64,000 nt of DNA from Sphingomonas populi (lineage in GTDB: Bacteria; Pseudomonadota; Alphaproteobacteria; Sphingomonadales; Sphingomonadaceae), in contig NZ_SGIS01000022.1 in NCBI RefSeq assembly GCF_004208535.1, positions 1-64,000 on the forward strand. Reading direction: 5' to 3'. Positions 26,539-34,776 of this stretch are shown here, piece by piece. The notes under the pieces are model-generated. The model did not search any database, had not been told where the DNA came from, and was given only the letters and a program-made list of their open reading frames with translations. Both the position numbers and the translations under genes were made by a program. Position 1 is the stretch's first letter. Each line of letters opens with the position of its first letter.

Positions 26539-27816
26539 TTATCGTTTGAGCGCAGCCCGGAACGGCGCATCGTCGCCGTCCACGCCCTTCGCCGGCGGCA
26601 GGGCGAGCAGGTCGCGCAGCAACGGATAGACATCGACATTGTCGAAAGAGGGCAGCGTGCCAAGCGGCTTGATCGCCGGGCCGTTCGCCACGAACAGCGC
26701 GAGCATTTCGGGTGCCATATTGTCATAGCCGTGATTGCCGCCGGTGCGCGGCTTGTCGGGCGTGGTCTTGGCGGTTTCCCAGCCCGGTTCGGCGAGGCAG
26801 AAATAGGGCTGGACGCGCGGGTTCGTGCCATAGTGGAAGCGCGCGGGGATATCGCTCTTGCGCCAGCATTGCAGATGGTCGTGGCGCGCGAACAGCGCCT
26901 TTTCCAGCGCCGCCGCATGCCCCGGCACCGCCGACAGCGCGGCGAACGGCCCCGTTTCGACGATGCGATAGTCGGCGGGGTTGGCGATTGTGTCGATCGC
27001 GATCGTGCGCGCGCTGCTGGTCGCGGCCATGCCATGATCGGCGACGATGACGAGATTGGCGGGCTGGTCCAATTCGCGCAGACCCGCGACGAGTTCGCCG
27101 ATCAGCGCATCGGCAGCGCCGGCGGCGGCGGTGGTGCGGGCGTCGTCGGGACCGAAATCGTGCCCGGCGCCATCGACCGTATCGAAATACAGGGCCACGA
27201 AGCGCGGGCGGATCGCCGTCGGGCGGCGCATCCAGTCGAGCACACCGTTGACGCGCTGTTCGCCGGTCACTGCCTGGTTGAACTGCATCCAGTCCTCGGG
27301 CCGGGTGCCGCCGGTGGTGGCGCCGTGGCTGTTGGGCTTGAGCGCACCGCCCCAGGCGACATTCGAGCCGGGCCAGAACATCGCGCCGGTGCGGATGCCG
27401 GACTCCTCCGCATCGACCCACAAGGGCTTGGCCTCGCTCCACCAGAACGGATCGTCGGTCGCCATCGTGAAGGTTTCGCCGGGGCGACGCGCGTCCTCCA
27501 TGGTGTTCGAGACGATGCCGTTGCGATCGGGCCGCTCGCCGGTGACGATCGTCCAGTGGTTGGGAAAGGTCTTCGACGGGAACGATGGGTGCATCGCCGC
27601 GCTGATCCCCGTCGCCGCCAGCGCCGACAAATTGGGCGTCACGCCGCGCTGGAGATAATCCGCGCGGAACCCGTCGATCGAGATCAGGATCGTGACCGGC
27701 GTCCGCGCCTGGGTGGCGGACGCGACGGGCGGGGCGGGGGCCACCGCCGGCGGGGTGACGCAGGCCTGAAGGCCGGCGCAGAGCCCGGCGACGATGATCT
27801 TGCTATACCAACGCAT
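26539..27816 (-). CDS. Nucleotide pyrophosphatase/phosphodiesterase-like lipoprotein
   Basis: This 425-residue alkaline-phosphatase-superfamily enzyme has a lipoprotein signal with lipobox LQAC near residue 19. The active-site strand FPSKTFPNHWTIVTG carries the Thr nucleophile, and metal ligands are seen in ISIDGFRADYL and VIVADHGM. It should cleave phosphodiester or pyrophosphate bonds outside the inner membrane. It is convergent with the phosphatase gene. Both could feed phosphate released from organic phosphates. Confidence 0.92.
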   Translation of the reverse strand: MRWYSKIIVAGLCAGLQACVTPPAVAPAPPVASATQARTPVTILISIDGFRADYLQRGVTPNLSALAATGISAAMHPSFPSKTFPNHWTIVTGERPDRNGIVSNTMEDARRPGETFTMATDDPFWWSEAKPLWVDAEESGIRTGAMFWPGSNVAWGGALKPNSHGATTGGTRPEDWMQFNQAVTGEQRVNGVLDWMRRPTAIRPRFVALYFDTVDGAGHDFGPDDARTTAAAGAADALIGELVAGLRELDQPANLVIVADHGMAATSSARTIAIDTIANPADYRIVETGPFAALSAVPGHAAALEKALFARHDHLQCWRKSDIPARFHYGTNPRVQPYFCLAEPGWETAKTTPDKPRTGGNHGYDNMAPEMLALFVANGPAIKPLGTLPSFDNVDVYPLLRDLLALPPAKGVDGDDAPFRAALKR

Positions 27817-27871
27817 GGCCCGCCCCCTGCGCCGGCTCCGCTACATCTTCAAGACAGTGTGGCGCGGAAAC

Positions 27872-28972
27872 TCAGACGTTGAAGCGGAACAGCATCACGT
27901 CGCCGTCCTGCACGACATATTCCTTGCCCTCCTGCCGCAGCTTGCCCGCGTCGCGCGCGCCGGCTTCGCCCTTGAACGCGACGTAATCGGCGAAGGCGAT
28001 CGTCTCGGCGCGGATGAAGCCGCGTTCGAAATCGGTGTGGATCTCGCCTGCCGCTTGCGGGGCCTTGGCGCCGACATGCACCGTCCAGGCGCGCGCTTCC
28101 TTGGGGCCGACGGTGAAGAAGGTCAGCAGCTTGAGCAATTTATAGCCGGCGGTGATGACGCGGGCGAGGCCGGTCTCCTCAAGGCCAAGTTCGCCGAGGA
28201 ATTCGCCGCGCTCGTCGGCGGGCATCGTCGCGATCTCGGCCTCGATCGCGGCAGAGACGACCACCGCTTCGGCGCCTTCGGCCTTGGCCTTTTCGAACAC
28301 GCGCGCCGACAGCGCATTGCCGTTCGCGGCATCGCCCTCATCGACGTTGCAGACGTAGAGCACCGGCTTGGAGGTGAGCAATTGCGCCTGCGCGAACACG
28401 CGCGCCTCTTCCTCGTCCTTGGGCACGGTCAGCCGCGCGGGTTTGCCTTCGCGTAGCAGGTCGAGCGCTTGCCCCAACACCGCCACGCCGATCTTGGCTT
28501 CCTTGTCGCCCTGCGCCGCCTTCTTGGCGAGGTTCGGCACGCGCTTTTCGAGGCTTTCGAGATCGGACAGCATCAATTCGGTCTCGACCGTCTCGGCATC
28601 GGCGATCGGATCGACCTTGCCCTCGACGTGAGTCACGTCGCCATCCTCGAAGCAGCGCAACACATGGACGATCGCATCGACCTCACGGATGTTGCCGAGG
28701 AACTGGTTGCCGAGACCCTCGCCCTTCGACGCGCCACGCACCAGCCCGGCGATATCGACGAAGGCGAGCTGCGTTTCGACGATCTTGGCCGATCCGGCGA
28801 CCGCCGCGAGCTGGTCGAGCCGCGCATCGGGCACCGCGACGTTGCCGACGTTCGGCTCGATCGTGCAGAACGGGTAATTCGCCGCCTGCGCCGCCGCCGT
28901 CTGCGTCAGCGCGTTGAACAGGGTGGATTTGCCGACATTGGGCAGGCCCACGATACCACAGCGGAAACCCAT
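27872..28972 (-). CDS. ychF: Redox-regulated ATPase YchF
   Basis: The 366-residue Obg-family protein begins MGFRCGIVGLPNVGKSTLF with its P-loop at about 9-17 and ends with a TGS-like domain carrying DYVAFKGEAGARDAGK and EYVVQDGDVMLFRFNV. YchF binds ATP rather than GTP and associates with ribosomes. ATG at 28972 is the standard start. Upstream of it lies a 247-bp divergent region shared with sodB. Confidence 0.96.
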   Translation of the reverse strand: MGFRCGIVGLPNVGKSTLFNALTQTAAAQAANYPFCTIEPNVGNVAVPDARLDQLAAVAGSAKIVETQLAFVDIAGLVRGASKGEGLGNQFLGNIREVDAIVHVLRCFEDGDVTHVEGKVDPIADAETVETELMLSDLESLEKRVPNLAKKAAQGDKEAKIGVAVLGQALDLLREGKPARLTVPKDEEEARVFAQAQLLTSKPVLYVCNVDEGDAANGNALSARVFEKAKAEGAEAVVVSAAIEAEIATMPADERGEFLGELGLEETGLARVITAGYKLLKLLTFFTVGPKEARAWTVHVGAKAPQAAGEIHTDFERGFIRAETIAFADYVAFKGEAGARDAGKLRQEGKEYVVQDGDVMLFRFNV

Positions 28973-29108
28973 ATTCTCGTCCTTGAATGCTGGTGCGCCG
29001 CAACGGGCGCGAGATGGTGCCGCCGATAGCGAGTGCCGCGTCGGAATGCCAGACGGCGGCGGCGGGATCGTTCCGAGGATATTTTTGAAAACGATTCGCA
29101 GTAACGAC

Positions 29109-29125
29109 TTGCGATTCATTCTCAA
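29109..29125. promoter_or_regulatory. Candidate Fur-type site upstream of sodB
   Basis: TTGCGATTCATTCTCAA forms an imperfect inverted repeat (TTGCGA with TCTCAA) resembling Fur boxes found before iron-regulated genes. It lies 95 bp before sodB in the ychF-sodB divergent gap. sodB is a known iron- and Fur-linked gene in several bacteria. The match is by eye only. Confidence 0.35.
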
Positions 29126-29219
29126 TTCCGAATCGGTTGCGTAATAATCCATGCGGACCCATTTCCGCCGCACAGGCGTTTGCGCCGTGATCCTGAACGT
29201 CTCATAAGGAGGATATCCC

Positions 29220-29840
29220 ATGGCTTTCGAACTTCCCCCGCTGCCTTTCCCCAAAGACGCGCTCGCCCCGACGATGTCCGCCGAGACGTTCGACTTCCAC
29301 CACGGCAAGCATCACAAGGCCTATGTCGACAAGACCAACGGCTTCGTCACGGAGAAGGGCCTTGAGGGCAAATCGCTCGTCGAGGTCATCCGCCACGCCA
29401 AGGAAACCGGCGACAAGGGCCTGTTCAACAATTCCGCGCAGATCTGGAACCACACCTTCTTCTGGAACTCGCTGACCCCGAACTATGCCGCGCCGACCGG
29501 CAAGCTCGCCGAGATGATCGAGGAGACTTTCGGTTCGACGGAGGCGCTGGTGAAGGCGTTGGTCGCGGAATCGACCAACCATTTCGCGAGCGGCTGGGGC
29601 TGGCTGGTGCTTGAGGACGGCAAGCTCAAGGTGACGTCGCTGCACGACGCCGACACGCCCGTCGTGTATGATTACAAGCCGCTGCTGACGATCGACGTCT
29701 GGGAGCATGCTTACTACATCGATTATCGCAACGCGCGCCCGGGCTATCTCGAAGCGCTGACGGGGAAGATCCTGAACTGGGAGTTCGCCGCGCAGAACCT
29801 CGACGGCGAGGGCGTGAGCCGCGCGGATCAACAGGGCTGA
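29220..29840 (+). CDS. sodB: Iron-type superoxide dismutase
   Basis: The 206-residue enzyme converts superoxide to oxygen and hydrogen peroxide. Metal ligands are His27 (FDFHHGKHH), His78 (WNHTFFW), Asp159 and His163 (DVWEHAYY). Gln74 in FNNSAQIWNHT is the position that favours iron over manganese. A strong ribosome site, AAGGAGG, lies just before the ATG. The gene is followed by a clear terminator. Confidence 0.97.
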   Translation: MAFELPPLPFPKDALAPTMSAETFDFHHGKHHKAYVDKTNGFVTEKGLEGKSLVEVIRHAKETGDKGLFNNSAQIWNHTFFWNSLTPNYAAPTGKLAEMIEETFGSTEALVKALVAESTNHFASGWGWLVLEDGKLKVTSLHDADTPVVYDYKPLLTIDVWEHAYYIDYRNARPGYLEALTGKILNWEFAAQNLDGEGVSRADQQG

Positions 29841-29861
29841 TCCAGCCGCTGACGGTTACCG

Positions 29862-29897
29862 AAAGGGCCGGGGACCGCAGGGTCTCCGGCCCTTTTT
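29862..29897 (+). terminator. Rho-independent terminator after sodB
   Basis: GGGCCGGGGACC pairs with GGTCTCCGGCCC around a 4-base loop, followed by TTTTT. It lies 22 bases after the sodB stop. Confidence 0.9.
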
Positions 29898-29908
29898 GAT
29901 GCCCCTCG

Positions 29909-29935
29909 TCGCCCCGGCGCAGGCCGGGGTGACGA
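29909..29935. repeat. REP-like palindrome
   Basis: The core CCCCGGCGCAGGCCGGGG (29912-29929 region) with flanking GTC/GAC forms a short hairpin. The same core recurs at 60687-60704 and in inverted form at 60750-60766, and a partial copy lies near 48732. It is a dispersed chromosomal repeat family. Confidence 0.75.
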
Positions 29936-29946
29936 TATATTTCGGA

Positions 29947-30618
29947 TCAGCCCTCTGGCGGCACGATCGGCGGCTTGTCGTCGCCCAGCGTCAGGCCGTG
30001 CTTCATCAGCATCGGCACGTTGGCCATCGCGAAGACGAGCGTGATGATGACGCAGCCGGGCATCTTGTACCATAACCACGCGTTCCAGCCGGCGTCCTTA
30101 CCCCACAGCATCGCAGTGCCGCGCCAGACGGCTTCGTTGCCGATCGCCATCAGGATGAAGAAAATCGCCCAGTTGCGGGTAAGCTTGCGCCAGCCTTCGG
30201 CGTCGAGACCCGGATAGGCGGTTTCGAGCAATTGCTGGAGCAAGGGCCGGCCGGTCAGCCAGCCGAACAGCAGCAGGCCCCCGAACAGCGCATAGACGAA
30301 GGTTGGCTTCATCTGGATGAATTGCTGATCGTGGAAATAGATGGTCAGCCCGCCGAACACGAGCACCAGCGCGCCGGTGATCCACAGCATCGGCGAGATC
30401 GAGCCGAGCTTGAGCTGAGAGAAAAGCAAGGCCGCCACCTCGGCGATCATGAAGGCGATCGTCGCGGCGACCGCCTTGGCGACGGTCGGGCCGGGGGCGA
30501 GGTAATTGACCGCGAAGAATACCACGAGCGGGCCGTAATCGACCGCCATGCGCAGCAGCGGCGCGTTGACGGGTTTGGGGACGGGCTTCTTGCTGATCTC
30601 AACCACGACGCACTCCAT
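29947..30618 (-). CDS. yciB: Inner membrane-spanning protein YciB (septation protein A)
   Basis: The 223-residue membrane protein has about five helices, with family segments DYGPLVVFFAVNY, KPTFVYALFGGLLL and NEAVWR. YciB is linked to cell-envelope maintenance and septation. ATG at 30618 overlaps the 3' end of ftsY, so the two are coupled; GTG codons nearby are possible alternatives. Its gene is the last of the mtaB-ftsY-yciB operon. Confidence 0.93.
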   Translation of the reverse strand: MECVVVEISKKPVPKPVNAPLLRMAVDYGPLVVFFAVNYLAPGPTVAKAVAATIAFMIAEVAALLFSQLKLGSISPMLWITGALVLVFGGLTIYFHDQQFIQMKPTFVYALFGGLLLFGWLTGRPLLQQLLETAYPGLDAEGWRKLTRNWAIFFILMAIGNEAVWRGTAMLWGKDAGWNAWLWYKMPGCVIITLVFAMANVPMLMKHGLTLGDDKPPIVPPEG

Positions 30619-31537
30619 CCACACCGGCGATGATCCGCGAGACTTCGTTGGCGTTGAACGGGCGGAGATCGCCCATGCCTTCGCCGACGCCGATCGCGTG
30701 GATCGGCAGGCCGTATTTCTCCGCCGCCGCGACGAGGATGCCGCCGCGCGCGGAACCGTCGAGCTTGGTCATGACGAGGCCGGTAACGCCCGCCATTTCC
30801 TTGAACACTTCGATCTGGTTGAGCGCGTTCTGGCCGGTGGTCGCGTCGAGCACCAGCACCACGTCATGCGGGGCGGCGGGGTTGAGCCGGCCGAGCACGC
30901 GGCGGATCTTCGAGAGTTCGTCCATCAACTCGCGCTTGTTCTGGAGGCGGCCGGCGGTGTCGACGATCAACACGTCGGTGCCGATCGCGGTCGCCTGCTT
31001 GACCGCCTCGTAAACGATGCCGGCGGCGTCGCCGCCTTCCTTGCCGCTGATGATCGGCACGCCGGCGCGTTCCGCCCAGGTGGCGAGCTGGCCGATCGCG
31101 GCGGCGCGGAAGGTGTCGCCGGCGGCGAGCATCACCGCGTAATCCTGCTCTTTCAGCCAGTGCGCGAGCTTGGCGATGGTGGTGGTCTTGCCCGAACCGT
31201 TTACGCCGATGACGAGGATCACCTGCGGGCGGGGGAACGCCTCGATTTCCAGCGGCTTGGCGACTGTCTCCAGCACCTTCTCGATTTCTTCGGCGACGGT
31301 GAGGCGGATGCCGAGATCCTCCATGTCGCGCTCGAACATGCCGGCGGCGAGCCGGTCGCGGATGCGGTGCGCGGTCTGCGGGCCGAGATCGGATGCGATC
31401 AGCGCTTCCTCGATATCGTCGAGCGTGGCGTCGTCGAGCGGCGCGGTGCCGAGCCCGACGAGGTTGCCGATCAGCCGATCGGAGGTGCGCTTGAAGCCGC
31501 CGAGCAGGCGCTCGTGCCAGCCGGGTGTGGTGCTCAT
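30599..31537 (-). CDS. ftsY: Signal recognition particle receptor FtsY
   Basis: The 312-residue SRP receptor GTPase has an N domain (1-100) and a G domain with GVNGSGKTTT (about 114-123), DTFRAAA, DTAGRLQ and TKLDG. It docks ribosomes carrying SRP at the membrane. The long acidic A domain of E. coli FtsY is absent, as in many alphaproteobacteria. Its start overlaps the mtaB stop. The partner ffh is also in this window (34777). Confidence 0.97.
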   Translation of the reverse strand: MSTTPGWHERLLGGFKRTSDRLIGNLVGLGTAPLDDATLDDIEEALIASDLGPQTAHRIRDRLAAGMFERDMEDLGIRLTVAEEIEKVLETVAKPLEIEAFPRPQVILVIGVNGSGKTTTIAKLAHWLKEQDYAVMLAAGDTFRAAAIGQLATWAERAGVPIISGKEGGDAAGIVYEAVKQATAIGTDVLIVDTAGRLQNKRELMDELSKIRRVLGRLNPAAPHDVVLVLDATTGQNALNQIEVFKEMAGVTGLVMTKLDGSARGGILVAAAEKYGLPIHAIGVGEGMGDLRPFNANEVSRIIAGVDGVRRG

Positions 31538-32868
31538 GCGATTGCCTTTTGTAGCGATGGGGCTTGGAGGGTGAGGCCGTCGGTGGCGGTGATGGTGAGG
31601 CGCGCGACCTGTCCGACCCACTCCGTTCGTGCTGAGCCTGTCGAAGCACCTGCGCCCGGAACACGCCCTTCGACAGGCTCAGGGCGAACGGAGGGTAGCG
31701 GGGCGGGGAAGCGGACTTCGGCGAAGTTGCCGGCGTGGCCGCGATCGCCGGGTCGCTCGACCAGCACGTCCTGTTCGGTGCCGACGAGGGTGTTTAGCCA
31801 CGCCGCCTTGCGCGCCGCCGCTGCCGCGCGGAGTTCCGCCGCGCGCGCCTTGCGTACGTCCGGCGCGACTTGCGGCATCCGCGCGGCGGGGGTGCCTTCG
31901 CGCGGCGAGTATGGGAAGATATGCGCGTGGACGATGTCGCAATCGTCGATCAGCGCACGGGTGTTGGCGAACATCGCGGCGTCCTCGGTCGGGAAGCCGG
32001 CGATGAGGTCGGCACCGATCGCGATGTCGGGGCGGGCCGCTTTCAGGCGCGCGACCAAAGCGACCGCCTGAGCGCGGCTGTGGCGGCGCTTCATGCGCTT
32101 GAGGATCATGTCGTCGCCGGCCTGGAAGGAGAGGTGGACGTGCGGCATGATGCGCGGATGCCGCGCGATCAGGTCGAACAGCCGGTCGTCGATCTCAACC
32201 GAATCCAGCGAGGACAGCCGCAGCCGTTCCAGCTTGGGGACGTGGGTGAGGATACGTTCGACCAGCATGCCGAGCGTCGGCGCGCCGGGCAGATCGGGGC
32301 CGTAGCTGGTGAGATCGACCCCGGTCAGCACCACTTCACGGTAGCCGGCATCGACCAGCGCCGCGATCCGGTCGATCACCCCGCCCGCCGGCACCGAACG
32401 GCTGTTGCCGCGCCCATAGGGGATCGCGCAGAAGGTGCAGCGATGGTCGCAGCCGTTCTGGACCTCGACGAACGCGCGCGCGTGCGCGGCGAAGGCGCTT
32501 GCCAGATGCGGGGCGGTGTCGCGCACCTGCATGATGTCGCCGACCACGACCGGGGCCGATGCTTTCCAGGCGTGCGACGAAAGCTTTTCGGCATTGCCGA
32601 TCACGCGATCGACCTCGGGCATCGCCGCGAAGCTGGCCGGATCGATCTGCGCGGCGCAGCCGGTGACGACGATCTCCGCCGTCGGGCGCTCGCGCCGCGC
32701 GCGGCGGATCGCGGCGCGCGTCTCGGCGACGGCGCTGTTGGTGACGGCGCAACTGTTGACGACGACCGTGTCGCGCGCGCGTTCGGTTCCTGCGAGCAAC
32801 GCGCGGATCGTCTCGCTCTCGGCGATGTTGAGCCGGCAGCCCAGGCTGACGATATGGGGGTCAGCCAC
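31534..32868 (-). CDS. mtaB: tRNA t6A37 methylthiotransferase MtaB
   Basis: This 444-residue radical-SAM enzyme makes ms2t6A37 in tRNA. It has an N-terminal UPF0004 domain (IVSLGCRLNIAESE), the SAM cluster motif CDHRCTFC (about 141-148) and a C-terminal TRAM domain. Residues about 392-416 are coded by an inserted dispersed repeat (RPEPVEG type) between body and TRAM domain. The frame is kept through the repeat, so the protein is probably functional. It overlaps ftsY by four bases. Confidence 0.94.
   Translation of the reverse strand: MADPHIVSLGCRLNIAESETIRALLAGTERARDTVVVNSCAVTNSAVAETRAAIRRARRERPTAEIVVTGCAAQIDPASFAAMPEVDRVIGNAEKLSSHAWKASAPVVVGDIMQVRDTAPHLASAFAAHARAFVEVQNGCDHRCTFCAIPYGRGNSRSVPAGGVIDRIAALVDAGYREVVLTGVDLTSYGPDLPGAPTLGMLVERILTHVPKLERLRLSSLDSVEIDDRLFDLIARHPRIMPHVHLSFQAGDDMILKRMKRRHSRAQAVALVARLKAARPDIAIGADLIAGFPTEDAAMFANTRALIDDCDIVHAHIFPYSPREGTPAARMPQVAPDVRKARAAELRAAAAARKAAWLNTLVGTEQDVLVERPGDRGHAGNFAEVRFPAPLPSVRPEPVEGRVPGAGASTGSARTEWVGQVARLTITATDGLTLQAPSLQKAIA
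31621..31693. repeat. Dispersed inverted repeat inside mtaB
   Basis: Two 26-bp arms (31621-31646 and 31668-31693) are near-perfect reverse complements; their core is CTTCGACAGGCTCAGG. Between them are 21 bp. The same core is a widespread intergenic repeat of sphingomonads, often read as PEPVEG when translated. Here it lies within a coding region and keeps the frame. Confidence 0.85.
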
Positions 32869-32931
32869 GACAGGGGCCGGCGCGGTCGATCATGCGCGGT
32901 GATCTAGGGACGGGCGCGGCGGATGTCCATT

Positions 32932-34539
32932 CTAGCCGATCGCGCGGTGTGGGTTGGCGATCGTTGGGCCGGGCTGGCGCAGCAGGCCGCGCTGTGCGAG
33001 CAGGCGGCGGGTGTTGGCGATGCTGGCGGGCTGCGCATAGAGCTGGCCTTGCCCGCGCGTGTAGCCGAGCGCGCGCAGCCGTTCCCCGGTCTCGGCGGTT
33101 TCGATGCCGACTGCGGTGATCGGCAGGTTGAAGCATTCGCCGAGGCGGGCGACGGCGTTGATCATCACGGCATGATCGGGCGTAGTGTCGAGTGCGGTGA
33201 CGAAGCTGCGGCTGAGCTTGACCCGGTCGAACGCTGCGGCATGGAGATGCGCAAGGCTGGCGAAACCGCTGCCGAAATCATCGAGCACCAGCCGCACGCC
33301 CTGATTCTTGAGGCTGGCGAGGATCGACTGGGCGAGCGCGAGGTTGTCGAACAGCGCGGTTTCGGTCACTTCGATCTCGAGCCGACCGGGTGGGAAGCGC
33401 ACTTCGGTCAGCACCTTAATGATCTTCTGCGCGAGCCAGGCGTCCTGCAACTGGCACGGTGAGAGGTTGACCGACAGCGTCAGCCCGGCGTCCCAATCGC
33501 GCGCGGCGAGGAAGGCCTGTCGCATCACCGAAAACGACAGATCGCCGATCAACCCGGTGCGCTCGGCGACGGGCAAGAAGACGGCGGGGGCGACCATGCC
33601 GTCGGGCGTGTCCCAGCGCGCCAGCACTTCGAAGCCACGCAGGCCGCCGGTAGCGAGATCGATCTGCTGTTCGAAATAGGGGACGATGTCCTGCCGGGCG
33701 ATTGCGCCGCGCAGGCGGGTCTCAAGCAGGGCACGGGCCGCTTCCTCGCGTTCCAACGCCTGATCGAACCAGGCGTAGCGGTTGCGGCCAGCGTGTTTGG
33801 CGGCGTGGAGCGCGGAGTCGGCGCCGCGCATCAGTGCCTCGAAGCTGGCGCAGCCATTGTCAGAGCGGGCGATGCCGACCGAGGCGCTGATCGCGAGTGC
33901 CAGCCCCTCGCATTTGAAGGGTTGGGCGAACTTGCTGATCGTGCGCTCGACGACGCGCTCGACCGTGGCGGGATGGCCGGAATCGAACAGGAAGCCGCAG
34001 GCGAATGCGTCACTGCCGATCCGTGCCAGCACCGCGCCGCTCGGCATGATGCGGGTGATCTCGGCGGCGGCGAGGCGGAGCACGGCGTCGCCGGTGGCGT
34101 GGCCGTGGCGATCGTTGATCGCCTTGAAGTGATCGATGTCGATCATCATCAGGGCCATCGCCTTGTGGCGGCGGCGTGCGCCGACGAACAGTGTCGCGCC
34201 TTCCTCGGTGAGGCTGCGCCGGTTGAGGACGCCGGTCAGCGGATCGCGCGCGGCGAGGTGGTGTGCGCGGTCTCCGGCGCGGGTGTGAGCCGCGACCTCG
34301 CTGCTCAGTTCGCGGTGGCGGCGCCAGCCGAACAGGATCAGCGCGACGTTGAGCAGCAGCGCGATCATCAACCAGCGATCGGCCGGCCGATCCGAGCGAT
34401 GCGCGTCGAACGCCAGCGACAGCGCGGCGCCGGCGGTGCAGACGAACAGCACGATCGCGGTGACCGTGATGGCGCCGATCCACAGATCCTGGCGTGGCGG
34501 GAGCGTGACCTCCGATCCGTCGTCGTGTCCAGAACCCAT
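32932..34539 (-). CDS. Membrane GGDEF-EAL protein with degenerate GGDEF site
   Basis: The 535-residue protein has two N-terminal membrane helices, a GGDEF domain (about 95-255) and an EAL domain (about 275-525). The GGDEF motif reads GSDAF, so cyclic-di-GMP synthesis is unlikely. The EAL motif reads EVL, with other catalytic residues apparently kept: SVNLSP, EIEVTET, LDDFGSG and VKLSRSF. It is therefore more likely a cyclic-di-GMP phosphodiesterase than a cyclase. ATG at 34539 is preferred over TTG 34545. Confidence 0.9.
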   Translation of the reverse strand: MGSGHDDGSEVTLPPRQDLWIGAITVTAIVLFVCTAGAALSLAFDAHRSDRPADRWLMIALLLNVALILFGWRRHRELSSEVAAHTRAGDRAHHLAARDPLTGVLNRRSLTEEGATLFVGARRRHKAMALMMIDIDHFKAINDRHGHATGDAVLRLAAAEITRIMPSGAVLARIGSDAFACGFLFDSGHPATVERVVERTISKFAQPFKCEGLALAISASVGIARSDNGCASFEALMRGADSALHAAKHAGRNRYAWFDQALEREEAARALLETRLRGAIARQDIVPYFEQQIDLATGGLRGFEVLARWDTPDGMVAPAVFLPVAERTGLIGDLSFSVMRQAFLAARDWDAGLTLSVNLSPCQLQDAWLAQKIIKVLTEVRFPPGRLEIEVTETALFDNLALAQSILASLKNQGVRLVLDDFGSGFASLAHLHAAAFDRVKLSRSFVTALDTTPDHAVMINAVARLGECFNLPITAVGIETAETGERLRALGYTRGQGQLYAQPASIANTRRLLAQRGLLRQPGPTIANPHRAIG

Positions 34540-34694
34540 TGCCAACGCCTTACAAACCCGATCAACGGACTATGTCGTTCGAGCCGTGTATTTCGCGTTA
34601 AGCCCCGGCGGGTTGCGAGATGCGCGCGAAGTCGCTAAAGCGCGCTTCGATCGTGTCCCCATCGGGATTCGTGAAAGGCTTGCCCCACGGGGCT

Positions 34695-34740
34695 ACGCCG
34701 GCCGACGAGGTTTCGTCCGCCGGCGTCTTTTGCGTTTTTT
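34695..34740 (+). terminator. Terminator-like hairpin in the divergent gap before ffh
   Basis: ACGCCGG (34695-34701) pairs with CCGGCGT (34720-34726), with an inner GACGA/TCGTC stem, then T-rich sequence including TTTT and TTTTTT. It faces ffh and ends 37 bases before its start. No plus-strand gene lies upstream to need a terminator, so it may end a small RNA or act as an attenuator of the ffh operon. Confidence 0.6.
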
Positions 34741-34776
34741 CGTAGGGCGATAGCGTTCGAAGTGGAAGGTTTGACG

